Assembly: GCA_021732845.1 (NCBI GenBank)
Contig: JAKFUF010000045.1
Span: 43,857-107,856, forward strand
From: Planctomycetaceae bacterium
GTDB taxonomy: Bacteria; Planctomycetota; Planctomycetia; Planctomycetales; Planctomycetaceae
DNA length: 64,000 nucleotides
Direction: 5' to 3'
Shown: one piece after another, positions 52,663 through 61,980 of the stretch
Layout of the letters: every line of letters begins with the position of its first letter
Numbering within the stretch: the stretch's first letter is position 1
Position numbers and translations under genes: made by a program
The notes under the pieces: model-generated
Database searches by the model: none
Told to the model about the DNA's origin: nothing
The model's input: the letters and a program-made list of their open reading frames with translations, nothing else

Positions 52663-54714
52663 ATGATCGTCAGTTGGAACTGGCTCAAGGAATACGTTCG
52701 CCTCGAGATGTCGGCCGAGTCGCTGGGCGACCGGCTGATGATGGCGGGGCTGAACCTGGGGGATGGTCCGTCCAAAGAGATCGGCGCGGTCTACGATGTC
52801 GACGGCGACATCGCCATCGACGTGGAAGTCACCAGCAACCGGCCGGACTGCCTCGGGATGCTGGGCATTGCCCGCGAAACGTCGGTCCTCTACAGCCTGC
52901 CGCTGAAGATCCCCGCCGCGCAGCCGGTCGAAAACGGACCGAAAATTGACTCGTTGGTGACGTTGAAAAACGAGCGTCCAGAGCTTTGTCCGCAATACAC
53001 CGCGCGGCTCATTCGTGGCGTCAAAATCGGCCCGAGCCCCGATTGGATGCAGCGGCGGCTGCGAACGCTGGGGTTGCGCCCGGTCAACAATGTCGTCGAC
53101 GTGACCAACTACGTTCTGATGGAGTGCGGCCAGCCCCTGCATGCCTTCGACTTTGACAAACTCCACGGTGGCTCAATCGTTGTCCGCGAGGCCGCCGAAG
53201 GCGAGAAGATTCTGGCCATCGACCAGAAACAGTATCCCCTGCAGCCGGGCATGTGCGTCATCGCCGATGCCGACCGCCCCGTCGCGGTGGCGGGAGTCAT
53301 GGGCGGCCTGGAAACGGAAATCAGCGAGAAAACCGTCAATGTGCTGATCGAAGTGGCTGAATTCGTGCCGATGACAGTCCGCTCCACGGCGCGGAAATTG
53401 GGACTGCACAGCCCGTCGTCGTACCGGTTCGAGCGCGGCATCGACCAGGGCAATTTGGATTGGGCCAGCCGCCGCTGCGCCGAGTTGATCCTGCAGGTGG
53501 CAGGGGGCACTCTCTGCACCAGCTCCCTGTTCGCTGGAAATCGTCCACCTGCCGAGCGGGAGCCGGTGCGGCTGCGATATGCGCAGTTCCGCCGGATCAT
53601 GGGCTTCGACATCCAGCCCGACGTGGCTCAGACAATCCTGGTGAGCCTCGGGTTGAAACTGGTCGCGTCACAGCCTGACGCCTGCGTGCTGACGCCGCCC
53701 TCGTGGCGGCGGGACTTGACGCGTGAGATCGACCTGATCGAAGAGATCGCGCGGGTTCATGGCTACGACAAGATCCCGGAAAACGCGGCGGTCCCGATGG
53801 CGATCAGCAGCACCACGCAACTGGACCGTGTGTCCGAGCGAATTGCCGGCGTGCTGACCGCGGCCGGTTTCTTCGAAGCGATCACCGTGAGCTTCGTGCG
53901 AGAACTGGATGCCACACTGTGTCAGCCCTGGGATGATGCGGTGAAGCCTGCCGTTCCGCTACGGGTGGAGCATTCCACACGGCAGTTGGAAAACTGTCTG
54001 CGGCGAAGTTTGATTCCCAGCCTGCTGGCAGCACGGCGGTTCAATGAGCGGCATGGGGCGTCGACGGCGCAGTTGTTCGAGTTCGCCCGCGTTTATTTGA
54101 ACGCCAACCCCACCGATCCTGCCGGGCAGCCACTGCTGGTCAGCGGCGTCACCGGCCGATCCTTTGGGGAACTCAAAGGGGTGGTGGAGACTCTGCTGAA
54201 CGCGGTCCATCGCGGCGCGGAGTTGATTGCCAGACCCACGGACCGGACTGAATTCGCCGCCGGCCGCGGCGCTGAACTGTTTTTGAACGGACAGCAGCTC
54301 GGGTGGCTGGGAGAGGTCTCCGACGCGGTCCGATCCGCCTATGAACTGCACGATCCAGTCACGGTGTTCGAACTCAGCATGAATGTGCTGGAGACGAACG
54401 CCAAACTCATCCCGCAATTCGTGGAGCCAGCACGCTTCCCCGCGATCGACCGGGATCTCAACCTCGTGCTGGACGACGCCGTCACCTGGCACGAACTGGC
54501 GACGCTTATCCGCCAGGCAGCCGGGCCGCTCTTGGAGACGGTGGAGTTCGGCAGCCAATACCGCGGTCCGCAGGTGCCCGCCAACAAGAAATCCTACGTG
54601 GCCCGAATGCTGTTCCGCTCCAACGAGCGGACACTGACCACCGAAGATGTGGAGGGGGCGATGACCAAGGTCATCACCCAATGCACCCAGGCGTTGGGTG
54701 CGGTCCAGCGGTGA
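52663..54714 (+). CDS. pheT: Phenylalanyl-tRNA synthetase beta subunit, short form
   Basis: A 683-residue PheT. Order: short N-terminal B1-like segment, B3/B4 editing domain (RPVNNVVDVTNYVLMECGQP; PLHAFDFDKL), B5 domain (LRYAQFRRIMGFDIQPD), core (EIDLIEEIARVHGYDKIPEN), and the C-terminal ferredoxin-fold anticodon-binding domain (FPAIDRDLNLVLDDAVTWHE). The OB-fold tRNA-binding domain of ~110 residues normally inserted after residue ~40 is absent: GLNLGDGPSKEI runs straight to VEVTSNRPDCLGMLGIARE. Start at 52663. pheS is not adjacent. Confidence 0.95.
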   Translation: MIVSWNWLKEYVRLEMSAESLGDRLMMAGLNLGDGPSKEIGAVYDVDGDIAIDVEVTSNRPDCLGMLGIARETSVLYSLPLKIPAAQPVENGPKIDSLVTLKNERPELCPQYTARLIRGVKIGPSPDWMQRRLRTLGLRPVNNVVDVTNYVLMECGQPLHAFDFDKLHGGSIVVREAAEGEKILAIDQKQYPLQPGMCVIADADRPVAVAGVMGGLETEISEKTVNVLIEVAEFVPMTVRSTARKLGLHSPSSYRFERGIDQGNLDWASRRCAELILQVAGGTLCTSSLFAGNRPPAEREPVRLRYAQFRRIMGFDIQPDVAQTILVSLGLKLVASQPDACVLTPPSWRRDLTREIDLIEEIARVHGYDKIPENAAVPMAISSTTQLDRVSERIAGVLTAAGFFEAITVSFVRELDATLCQPWDDAVKPAVPLRVEHSTRQLENCLRRSLIPSLLAARRFNERHGASTAQLFEFARVYLNANPTDPAGQPLLVSGVTGRSFGELKGVVETLLNAVHRGAELIARPTDRTEFAAGRGAELFLNGQQLGWLGEVSDAVRSAYELHDPVTVFELSMNVLETNAKLIPQFVEPARFPAIDRDLNLVLDDAVTWHELATLIRQAAGPLLETVEFGSQYRGPQVPANKKSYVARMLFRSNERTLTTEDVEGAMTKVITQCTQALGAVQR

Positions 54715-54734
54715 TCTCCGACGATCACAAAGAT

Positions 54735-55061
54735 ATTTCAAATTTCACAGTCTGCTCGACCACATCGAACCATCGGCCACGCCTCCGCAACGAAGTACGG
54801 ACCGCAGCAAGAATAACTGTCGACTTTTGACAAGCCGTACAGCCAATGAGCCGGAGGGCCTTAGCCGGCCTTAGCCCCCGGTTGGAGGATCATCGGAAGT
54901 CGCCAGCACCACGAACCCGATGAATCTGCCCTCAATCAGCGTGCATCCCAATCAACTTCACCATGTTGTTATTGCCGCGATCCTACATAACTCTCGCCTG
55001 AAAGGCGTGATGTGGCGAAAAGGTGTTTTCCTGTGCAATTTGAAATCTGAAATTTGAAATT
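54735..55061. repeat. Degenerate TTTCAAA-family inverted pair in a gene-free gap
   Basis: A short left arm (ATTTCAAATTTCACAGT, 54735-54751) and a right arm (GCAATTTGAAATCTGAAATT, 55035-55061). The gap 54715-55503 shows no believable gene; a 189-codon minus-strand frame runs through the right arm and lacks coding character. Confidence 0.7.
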
Positions 55062-55503
55062 GCGTTGTAGCCAGCGAATGGACTTTTGCCGGACACAATG
55101 TCGGATGTCTTTTGATGGTGAAAGCTGAACGATCGCATCGGTATGGCTCGATCTAAAGACCCTCCAAATGTGAGGGACACGGCCTTTGGGGTCCATCCGA
55201 AGGTTCGATTTCAGTTCGCCCTTGGCATCACAAACGCCCCAAACTCCCGGTACAAGTGAACTTCGGGCGGTTTGAGACCCTCTCCACAGTTCCGGCGGGT
55301 TGGTGAAGACAAAGCATATTGACTGATGCCGCAGAATAGATACAATCCGTACAGTCGGTAAAATCGGTAAAGTCAATTCAAGCCACGCTTCGAGAGTTGG
55401 CGGAATTGCTTTCAGAAGGGATTCTGCAACGGCTTGCACCGTGTGGTGGGCGGGCTGGTCGCGATGGACATCGAGTCGACGGCAATACAAAGGTGGACGC
55501 CGC

Positions 55504-56076
55504 ATGAAAACAGTATTCACAACGGGTGAAGCCGCCAAGATCTGTAAGGTCAGTCAGCAGACGATTATCCGTTGCTTTGACTCCGGACAGTTGAAGGGTT
55601 TTCGTGTCCCCGGCTCCAAGTTTCGTCGCATCCCGCGCGATTTGCTGTACAAGTTCATGAAGGACAACGGCATCCCCACGGATGCGTTGGAAAGCGGCAA
55701 GCGGAAAGCCTTGGTTGTCGACGACGACGAAGAACTTGTCGAATTGATCCGCGACGCACTGAATTCCGACGGCCGGTTTGAAGTCCGGACGGCGAACAAC
55801 GGGTTCGACGCGGGCATGATGGTCAAGGAGTACCATCCCGACGTCCTCGTGCTGGACGTGATGCTGCCGGACATCAACGGCAAGGAAGTCTGCCAGCGGG
55901 TTCGCAACGAACCGAGCCTCGACGACGTGCGGATCATCTGCGTGAGCGGCATGGTCGAACGCGACAAAATCGAGGATCTGCTGCTGAGCGGGGCCAACGA
56001 ATTCCTCCAGAAGCCGTTCGAAGTCGAGCAACTGGTGGACATGATGGTCAAGCAGGTCGACGCCGAACGCGTCTGA
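55504..56076 (+). CDS. Response regulator with N-terminal excisionase-type HTH and REC domain
   Basis: A 190-residue protein. Residues 1-52 form a MerR/excisionase-like DNA-binding domain (TTGEAAKICKVSQQTIIRCF, then GSKFRRIPRDLLYKFM). Residues 66-188 are a receiver domain with acidic pocket VVDDDEE, phosphoacceptor D118 (VLVLDVMLPD) and K170 (FLQKPF). The usual order (REC first) is reversed. AAAGGTGG lies upstream of the ATG. Four bases separate it from the histidine kinase gene, so they form a two-component pair. Confidence 0.9.
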   Translation: MKTVFTTGEAAKICKVSQQTIIRCFDSGQLKGFRVPGSKFRRIPRDLLYKFMKDNGIPTDALESGKRKALVVDDDEELVELIRDALNSDGRFEVRTANNGFDAGMMVKEYHPDVLVLDVMLPDINGKEVCQRVRNEPSLDDVRIICVSGMVERDKIEDLLLSGANEFLQKPFEVEQLVDMMVKQVDAERV

Positions 56077-56080
56077 CGGT

Positions 56081-56833
56081 ATGACCGCTTTGCCTGACTC
56101 CGCCGATCCGCTGCTCCGCGCGAAGCTGGAGGCAATGGCGGAACTGGCGGCGGGTGCCGGGCATGAAATCAACAATCCCCTGGCGACCATTGCCGGCCAT
56201 GCCCAGCGGTTGCTGGTGGATGAGGCCGATCCCGATCGGCGGCAGGCGCTCCTCACCATTGGGGCGCAGGCGTATCGCATTCGCGACATGATCGGCGACC
56301 TGATGCTGTTCGCCCGGCCGCCCGTGCCGGTTCCTCAGGCTGTCAAAGTCCGCGTGGCTCTGGAATCGGTCTTTGCCGCGCTGCGTCCGGCACTACCTGC
56401 CAACCTCGCGCTGGAGCTGGCGAAAGGTCGAGAGTGTGAAATCTGGGCCGACCCGACCCAGTTCTCGGTGGTCAACTCCAGCTTGTTACGCAACGCAGCG
56501 GAGGCCTGCTCGCTCAAGGACTTGGGAGAACCCGAAGCGGCACCCGCCGTGCTGCGCGTCGCCTGCAAGAGCCAGGGCGAGATGGCACTGCTGACCTTTA
56601 CCGATGGCGGCTGCGGGTTTGCCCCGGACGAACTGGAGCACGCCTTCGACCCGTTCTTCTCCGCTCGCCAGGCCGGCCGTGGCTTGGGGTTCGGACTGCC
56701 CAAATCTTGGAGAATTGTCACCGGGCACGGCGGCCGAATCGCCATTACGTCGCCGGCGAATCCAACCGTGGTCTCTGTCTGGTGGCCGCTGGCTGCTTCG
56801 AGGCAGACGCAACGCAGTTCCGTGCTGGAATAG
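56081..56833 (+). CDS. Cytosolic sensor histidine kinase lacking an input domain
   Basis: A 250-residue kinase. H-box GAGHEINNPLATIAGHAQRL with H28; N-box NSSLLRNAAEAC; G boxes DGGCGFAPDE and GRGLGFGLPKSW. There is no membrane helix and essentially no sequence ahead of the HisKA region, so the signal must come from a partner protein. Likely partner of the response regulator immediately upstream. Confidence 0.9.
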   Translation: MTALPDSADPLLRAKLEAMAELAAGAGHEINNPLATIAGHAQRLLVDEADPDRRQALLTIGAQAYRIRDMIGDLMLFARPPVPVPQAVKVRVALESVFAALRPALPANLALELAKGRECEIWADPTQFSVVNSSLLRNAAEACSLKDLGEPEAAPAVLRVACKSQGEMALLTFTDGGCGFAPDELEHAFDPFFSARQAGRGLGFGLPKSWRIVTGHGGRIAITSPANPTVVSVWWPLAASRQTQRSSVLE

Positions 56834-56854
56834 CCGAACCATCAGGAGAGCCGC

Positions 56855-57625
56855 CTACTTTGCCCACTCGGCGGCCCGCTTCTCCAGAAACGCCGTGATC
56901 CCCTCGTGGGCGGCGGGGGTGCTGTAACAGGCGGCGAAGGCGCGGGCTTCGTGTTTCAGCCGGCGGACGAGGCTGTCGTCGCCCTCATGCAGCAGGTGCT
57001 TGGCCAGGCCCACGGCCACCCGCTCGCCTTTCAAATGCTGGCGGACCTTCGCGTCGAGGGCGGCGGCGAACTGGTCATCGGGCACCACATCATGCACCAG
57101 CCCCAAGTGCAGCGCGTCTTTGGCCGCAAACAGCTCACCCGACAACACGATCCGGGTGGAGATGGCGGAGCCCAGAATGCGGCGGCTGCGGACAGTTCCA
57201 CCCCAGCCAGGAATCAAGCCGAGCGTGACTTCCGGCAGACCGATCTTGGCACTTTCGGCGGCCATGCGGATGTCGCAGGCGAGGGCCAGTTCGCAGCCAC
57301 CGCCGACGCACGGGGCGTGAATGGCGGCAATGGTGACCGCGGGCAACGCTGCGATCCGCTGAAACAGGCGCTGGCCACTGCGGGCAAACTTGTGCGCGGT
57401 CTGCACCGTCAGCGTCTGCAGCTCATGCAGGTCGGCACCGGCGATGAACGTGCGACCCGTGGCTTCAAACACCACGACCCGGCATTCGGCATCTTCTTCG
57501 AGTTGCTGGAGAATCGCCTTGAGATCACGACGAACACTGGCACTGAGGATCTGGATCCCGTTTTCCGATTTGAAGACCACACGGCGAACCGCACCATTGG
57601 TCTTCAATTTGACAGTCGTGCTCAT
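56855..57625 (-). CDS. Enoyl-CoA hydratase/isomerase (crotonase) family protein
   Basis: A 256-residue crotonase. CoA-binding loop GADLHEL, oxyanion region PCVGGGCELALACDIRMA and second segment GLPEVTLGLIPGWGGTVR are present; both Glu residues typical of hydratases are retained. The exact substrate is unknown. It is convergent with the histidine kinase gene (22 bp apart). Confidence 0.9.
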   Translation of the reverse strand: MSTTVKLKTNGAVRRVVFKSENGIQILSASVRRDLKAILQQLEEDAECRVVVFEATGRTFIAGADLHELQTLTVQTAHKFARSGQRLFQRIAALPAVTIAAIHAPCVGGGCELALACDIRMAAESAKIGLPEVTLGLIPGWGGTVRSRRILGSAISTRIVLSGELFAAKDALHLGLVHDVVPDDQFAAALDAKVRQHLKGERVAVGLAKHLLHEGDDSLVRRLKHEARAFAACYSTPAAHEGITAFLEKRAAEWAK

Positions 57626-57711
57626 ACGGCGATCTTCATGGGATTGAGAGGCCGCTCGGAGGCGTTCGCCCGCCGGGCCTTCACGGCGTGAGAAAGGGAT
57701 TCAGAGCCAGA

Positions 57712-58176
57712 TTACCCAAATTGCCGCGCCGCGGCCACTGCGAGAACATCGCAGCGTTCATTTTCCACATGGCCGGCATGGCCCTTGACGACCGTAAAGC
57801 GCACCTGGTGTGCCGCCAGCAGTTCGTCCAGCCGCCGCCAGAGGTCTTCGTTCTTGACGGGCTTGAGCCTTCCCTGTTCTTTGCGCTTCCACCCGGCCCG
57901 CTTCCAGCCGGGGAGCCAGTCGCTGCTGCCTTTGGCGACATACGTGCTGTCGGTGATCACTTCCACCTGCGTGGCCCGCTTCAGGGCTTCCAGCCCGGAG
58001 ATCACCGCCTGCAGCTCCATCCGATTGTTGGTGGTGTCCGGCGCGCCGCCCGAGCCTTCAACCTCTTTGCCGGAGGCGGGATGGCGCAGGATGTACCCCC
58101 AGCCGCCCGGTCCCGGGTTGCCGCTGCACGCACCATCCGTGAAGAGTTGAACGAAGGGAAGCTGGTCTACCGCCAC
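57712..58176 (-). CDS. rnhA: Ribonuclease HI
   Basis: A 154-residue enzyme that cleaves RNA in RNA/DNA hybrids. The catalytic set is visible: D14 ([14 protein letters not shown]), E54 (NNRMELQAV), D76 (VITDSTYV), H133 and D143 ([13 protein letters not shown]). The GTG at 58176 gives the normal RNase HI length; an upstream GTG at 58239 would add a 21-residue Arg-rich leader that encodes a palindrome (GGCGACTGAAGTCGCC), so it is rejected. Confidence 0.93.
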   Translation of the reverse strand: MAVDQLPFVQLFTDGACSGNPGPGGWGYILRHPASGKEVEGSGGAPDTTNNRMELQAVISGLEALKRATQVEVITDSTYVAKGSSDWLPGWKRAGWKRKEQGRLKPVKNEDLWRRLDELLAAHQVRFTVVKGHAGHVENERCDVLAVAAARQFG

Positions 58177-58328
58177 GTCGCGCCCCGCTGCGTCTCGACA
58201 CTTCGTGCCACGTGGCGGCGACTTCAGTCGCCAACGCACACATCAACCCGCCACCACTCGTCATTCACACAAACCGCGCGCATTCGCACGACAACGGTGA
58301 GCGGACGAATCTTCGTGCGCGACAACGG

Positions 58329-58553
58329 TTAGCGTTCGCGGAACGTGATCCGGCCGCGCTTGGGGTCGTAGGGCGAGACCTCGACCGTCACCCGGTCGCC
58401 AGGAACGATGCGGATGAAGTTCTTTCGCATCCGTCCGGCGACGTGCGCCATGACTTCGTGTCCGACGTCCAACTGGACGACGAACTGGGTGTTGGCCAGC
58501 GCTTTCATCACGATGCCGGCCATTTCAATCCCTTCTTCCTTTTCCTTAGTCAT
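58329..58553 (-). CDS. infA: Translation initiation factor IF-1
   Basis: A 74-residue OB-fold protein with the typical IF-1 sequence: [40 protein letters not shown] and [19 protein letters not shown] lies five bases before the ATG. It stands alone here instead of in a ribosomal-protein operon; rnhA follows on the same strand after ~150 bp. A short Lys/Glu leader (MTKEKEEG) precedes the conserved start. Confidence 0.96.
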   Translation of the reverse strand: MTKEKEEGIEMAGIVMKALANTQFVVQLDVGHEVMAHVAGRMRKNFIRIVPGDRVTVEVSPYDPKRGRITFRER

Positions 58554-58636
58554 ACGGTTCCTGCAGGGTGCCAGGGGATCGGTAATGTGACGCCAAACGT
58601 AGATTTTGGCATCCCCGCAGCCTTAACTCAAGGTGG

Positions 58637-58803
58637 AGGGGATTTTCGATTTTCGATTTATGATTTTCGATTGTGTTTGGACGGGGGTCGACGGCGCAGG
58701 CATACCGTTCAGAACGACCACAGCACACACCCGGCATGTCGCCAAGGTGTGCGGCTGGCGGTCCCACCACAATCGAAAATCCTTCTTCGAAAATCGAAAA
58801 TAA
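58637..58803. repeat. TCGAAAA-family inverted pair
   Basis: Left arm 58637-58672 (GGATTTTCGATTTTCGATTT, ATGATTTTCGATT) and right arm 58771-58802 (CAATCGAAAATCCTTC, TTCGAAAATCGAAAAT) form a hairpin enclosing ~100 unique bases. It lies between infA and the next minus-strand gene. Confidence 0.85.
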
Positions 58804-58809
58804 AGTTGG

Positions 58810-59640
58810 TTACAACTTTTTGACTGCCGCGCGGACGTTCTGCAGGCAGATTTCCAGATCGGGCACCGGGTTTTCCGCGTTCTCTTCGTACTCCAGCGCT
58901 AAGCAGTGCTGGTAGTTCTGGGCCTTGAGTTCCTTCAGGCAGCCCAGCACATCCAGGTCGCCTTCGCCCACGATCTTGAACTTGTTGGTGTCCTTTACAT
59001 CCTTGAGATGCACACCGAACACGCGGCCCTTGAGCCGTTGCAGGGCTTCGACGGGGCTCTCGCTGCTCCGCAGGTAGTGGCCGGTGTCGACGCAGGCCCC
59101 GACGCGCGGTGCCCGGTCCTTGACCCACGTGACCACGTCGCTGATCTTGTCGTACTTCGCGCCGGGGCCGTGGTTGTGAATGGCGATGTTGACCTTGTAT
59201 TCTTCGGTCAGTTTGTCGAGCAGGTCGAACGTGGCCTTGTCCTTGTTGGGGTCGGCGCTGAGGGATTCGATCCCCATCGCCTTCGCGAACTCAAACAATT
59301 GACGGGCATTGCTTTCGTTGGCATCGAAACCGACGACGCCGAAGGCCAGCAGTTTGACGCCGTGCGCGGCGACCAATTCCTTGTTTTCGGCGACCGCCTT
59401 GGGCACCGCGCTGACCGCGATATGATCGCGGTAGGACTCCCAGTATTTGAGCCCCAGTTTTTTGGAGATCTCGAGCGCTTCCTTCACCTTGAAGTGCCGG
59501 AGCGAGTAGCTCTGAATCCCCATTTTGAAGCCACCGTACGGGTCGGCTTCAGCGGCTGGCAGGCGCGAGCACAGCGTTGCCGCCGCGACACCCGTGGCTG
59601 CGGTGGTGAGAAATTCCCGCCGAGAATAAACGGACGACAT
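58810..59640 (-). CDS. Tat-exported sugar phosphate isomerase/epimerase-like TIM barrel
   Basis: A 276-residue protein of the xylose-isomerase-like TIM-barrel superfamily. A Tat-type leader (SRREFLTTAATGVAAATLCS) occupies residues ~6-30. Barrel motifs: MGIQSYSLRHF, NIAIHNHGPG, GACVDTGHYLRS and VFGVHLKD. Typical of exported planctomycete paralogues; substrate unknown. The ATG at 59640 starts the leader; extension to 59856 has no such signal. The end is seven bases from a repeat arm. Confidence 0.88.
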   Translation of the reverse strand: MSSVYSRREFLTTAATGVAAATLCSRLPAAEADPYGGFKMGIQSYSLRHFKVKEALEISKKLGLKYWESYRDHIAVSAVPKAVAENKELVAAHGVKLLAFGVVGFDANESNARQLFEFAKAMGIESLSADPNKDKATFDLLDKLTEEYKVNIAIHNHGPGAKYDKISDVVTWVKDRAPRVGACVDTGHYLRSSESPVEALQRLKGRVFGVHLKDVKDTNKFKIVGEGDLDVLGCLKELKAQNYQHCLALEYEENAENPVPDLEICLQNVRAAVKKL

Positions 59641-59810
59641 CAACAGACTCCACGCAGAGACGAGGGGACCAACTGTGCTGAGCGTACGGTGCGGCGCGTG
59701 CTGAAACAAGCGAGCCACGCAGGATTGAACGGGCTGGCCGGTCAACATGGCGGAGTGAGCTTCCTTGAGGCTGAAGTCGAACCGAGGTCGGCTCAAGCCG
59801 AGACTGCGGC

Positions 59811-60800
59811 TCACTCCGCGTAGCGCACGGGATTCCAGTCCTTGGCGAGGTCGCACAGGATCTTGCGGACATTCGCGTCGGGGCTGGTGGCCACGATTCC
59901 CGGCAGCCGCAGCATGTTGGCCCGCTCGTCCATCCAGAGGTCCTGGAAATGGACCGGCTGCCCGTTGTGAACCCAGACCGAATCGCCGCCGAAACTGCGG
60001 GCGATGTGCAGGCTCACCGGGTAGTCATACACATTCGGGCTGTGAATCAACGAGCCGGCATACTCGCCGGTGGCCAGGAGTTCATAGAGGCAGCCTTGGC
60101 AGTCGTCGGCAGCCACGCCTTCCAGTCCGGCCTGGGTGACGAGTTCGGCCTTGGCCCGGTCGTGCTTCTGGAAGCCAATCAGGTAGATCTTCTTGGACTT
60201 CGCGGGCGTGTGGGGTTTGCAGACCGACAGATTGTTAACCACATCGCAGGCGCGCTCCCGCGGATTGTCGGGCCCGCATTTGACGATGCCATCACTGACG
60301 TGAACCCAGGTGCCATTCGGTCCGGACTCGGGAATGAACACGAGGGACAGAAGAACGGTCTGGACGCGTCGGAGCGTGACCATCACTGCATAACCGTTGC
60401 CAGTCTTGTCGCGGTATTGTTTGGTGCCATCGATTGGATCGATGGTAATGGTCAACTCCCCCTCCTTCGCGAAATGGGCGAGATCACCCGTTTCCTCCTC
60501 GGCCTCAATCCGCAGCAGGTTGGAATGAACGCTGCCATCGCGGATCGCGCCGACCAGCAGTTCCTGCACGATCAGGTCAGCCAGAGTCAGGGCGTCGGTG
60601 TTGGAGCTTCCCGAGGTCTTGCCGGTCAGCGCGATGTTGAAATGCCGCATCCGTTTGGCGATGGCCCCCGCCCAGCGCATGGGGTCCCGCAGGGCCTCAT
60701 CAAGTCCATCGATCATGTTCTTTTGAAAATCGAACGGAGCCATAGCGCCTGCCATCCCGACGAAGTCAACATTGGAGGGAAACGGTTTCCAAAACCGCAT
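59811..60800 (-). CDS. Inositol monophosphatase/bisphosphate nucleotidase-like protein
   Basis: A 329-residue member of the Li+-sensitive phosphatase superfamily. The metal-binding signature DPIDGTKQYRDK is clear; AEEETGD supplies the upstream acid. The C-terminal counterpart (WxDxxxG) is replaced by VYDYPVSLHIARSFGGD, as in some bisphosphate nucleotidases. The likely substrate is a small phosphomonoester; function is not assigned. The sugar-isomerase-like gene follows 170 bp downstream on the same strand. Confidence 0.85.
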   Translation of the reverse strand: MRFWKPFPSNVDFVGMAGAMAPFDFQKNMIDGLDEALRDPMRWAGAIAKRMRHFNIALTGKTSGSSNTDALTLADLIVQELLVGAIRDGSVHSNLLRIEAEEETGDLAHFAKEGELTITIDPIDGTKQYRDKTGNGYAVMVTLRRVQTVLLSLVFIPESGPNGTWVHVSDGIVKCGPDNPRERACDVVNNLSVCKPHTPAKSKKIYLIGFQKHDRAKAELVTQAGLEGVAADDCQGCLYELLATGEYAGSLIHSPNVYDYPVSLHIARSFGGDSVWVHNGQPVHFQDLWMDERANMLRLPGIVATSPDANVRKILCDLAKDWNPVRYAE

Positions 60801-60862
60801 TCAACCTGAAAATCCGCTGTGGGGGAACCTTCAGGCGGGCCTTCGACGTCCTTCTTCCCCAA

Positions 60863-61585
60863 TTATTCGTCCGTGGAGGAGGACTCCGTTTCCGGTGCCG
60901 CCTGTTCGGCAGGTTCGTCCTTCTGCACCGCGGGGCTGGTGACCAGGGGGAAGATGATCAGCACGGCCAGGACCAGGGCGATTGCCGTCGAAATGACGGT
61001 CCAGACCGTGCGTTTCAGGAATTCGTCGCGGCCGAGCAGCGGCGGCGCGCCGGCACCCTGCCGCGGGTTTTCCAGGATCAACGGCCGGCCCTGCGCCAGT
61101 TTGATCGCCTGGGCCGTCTTGGAAACCCATTCCTCGACGGTGGGCGGCAGGCCGTAGTCCATCGCCATCCCGCCCGAGTCCGGATCGCGGTACAGCCCGC
61201 GAAAGTTCAGCACCACACAGACGTAAAACACCTCCAGGGCGTCCTTGTTCGGGCGGGACTCCGCCTCCCGCGCCTTGGAGTAGAATTGTGTGAAGGCATC
61301 CTGCGTCTTGAACATCGTGCGTTCCAGCGCCTTTTCCTTCCAGATCGCGGCGTGCTTCCAGGGCGCTTCGATCAGGATGTCGTCGATCCAAGCCACCAGG
61401 GCATACTTGGCAAGCAGCCAGTCCTGGTTGCTCGACCCCAGCAACACCTCGGCCCGGTCAATGGACGCCTTCACCCGCTGCTGTTCCGTGTGATAATCCT
61501 GGTCCTGGCCGCGCTCGATCCGGTCCAGCAGATCGATCACACAGGTAAAGACACCGTCGACGGACTTGGAGAACTCAGGGGTCAT
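60863..61585 (-). CDS. tssL: Type VI secretion inner-membrane protein, DotU/TssL
   Basis: A 240-residue DotU family protein, part of the TssJLM membrane complex anchoring the type VI secretion system. The helical domain spans residues 1-180 (WLLAKYALVAWIDDILIEAP; ALEVFYVCVVLNFRGLY), followed by one C-terminal helix (193-215). No OmpA/peptidoglycan-binding extension, and an acidic tail ends it. It is separated from tssK by 395 bp of repeats; the rest of the cluster must lie outside the window. Confidence 0.88.
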   Translation of the reverse strand: MTPEFSKSVDGVFTCVIDLLDRIERGQDQDYHTEQQRVKASIDRAEVLLGSSNQDWLLAKYALVAWIDDILIEAPWKHAAIWKEKALERTMFKTQDAFTQFYSKAREAESRPNKDALEVFYVCVVLNFRGLYRDPDSGGMAMDYGLPPTVEEWVSKTAQAIKLAQGRPLILENPRQGAGAPPLLGRDEFLKRTVWTVISTAIALVLAVLIIFPLVTSPAVQKDEPAEQAAPETESSSTDE

Positions 61586-61686
61586 GTCGTTTCACGCGGC
61601 GGATGTTGCAGGACGGAGTTGCTGCGAAATTCTACAGGATTCTCGGACAGGTGTGACGGGACGATGGCGGAAGTCGACGAGAGATA

Positions 61687-61917
61687 ATTTCAAATTTCAG
61701 ATTTCAAATTTCACAGTACGCTGACTTTTTTTGAACACGGAATTGGCAAGGGGAGAGCTGCGTTCAATTGCTGACAGTCACGGATTCTGGGTGGCCGGCC
61801 GCTGCGAGTGGTTTTGGGACAGGATTAGAAGGATGAGAGAGGATAAGAAAGGAAGTTTTGATGGAACGCAACAGATCCTTTTCTGATCCTCTACCATCCT
61901 TTTTCATCCTGTCCCGC
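61687..61917. repeat. Repeat arms between tssL and tssK
   Basis: 61687-61717 is an exact copy of the 31-bp TTTCAAA-family arm. 61808-61917 is an inverted pair of AAGGAT words (GGATTAGAAGGATGAGAGAG against TCCTTTTCTGATCCTCTACC and CATCCTTTTTCATCCTGTCC). No gene is visible in 61586-61980. Confidence 0.85.
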
Positions 61918-61980
61918 ATCGAGACCACCTCCATCAACGTGACGGGTCCGCCGTCAAAATTAGAATCTCTCGGACGCCAA

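Noticed and set aside
54969..55538. 189-codon minus-strand frame in the gap before the response regulator
   Set aside because: It translates a repeat arm (NFKFQISNC) and overlaps the regulator's start; no ribosome binding site or family pattern.
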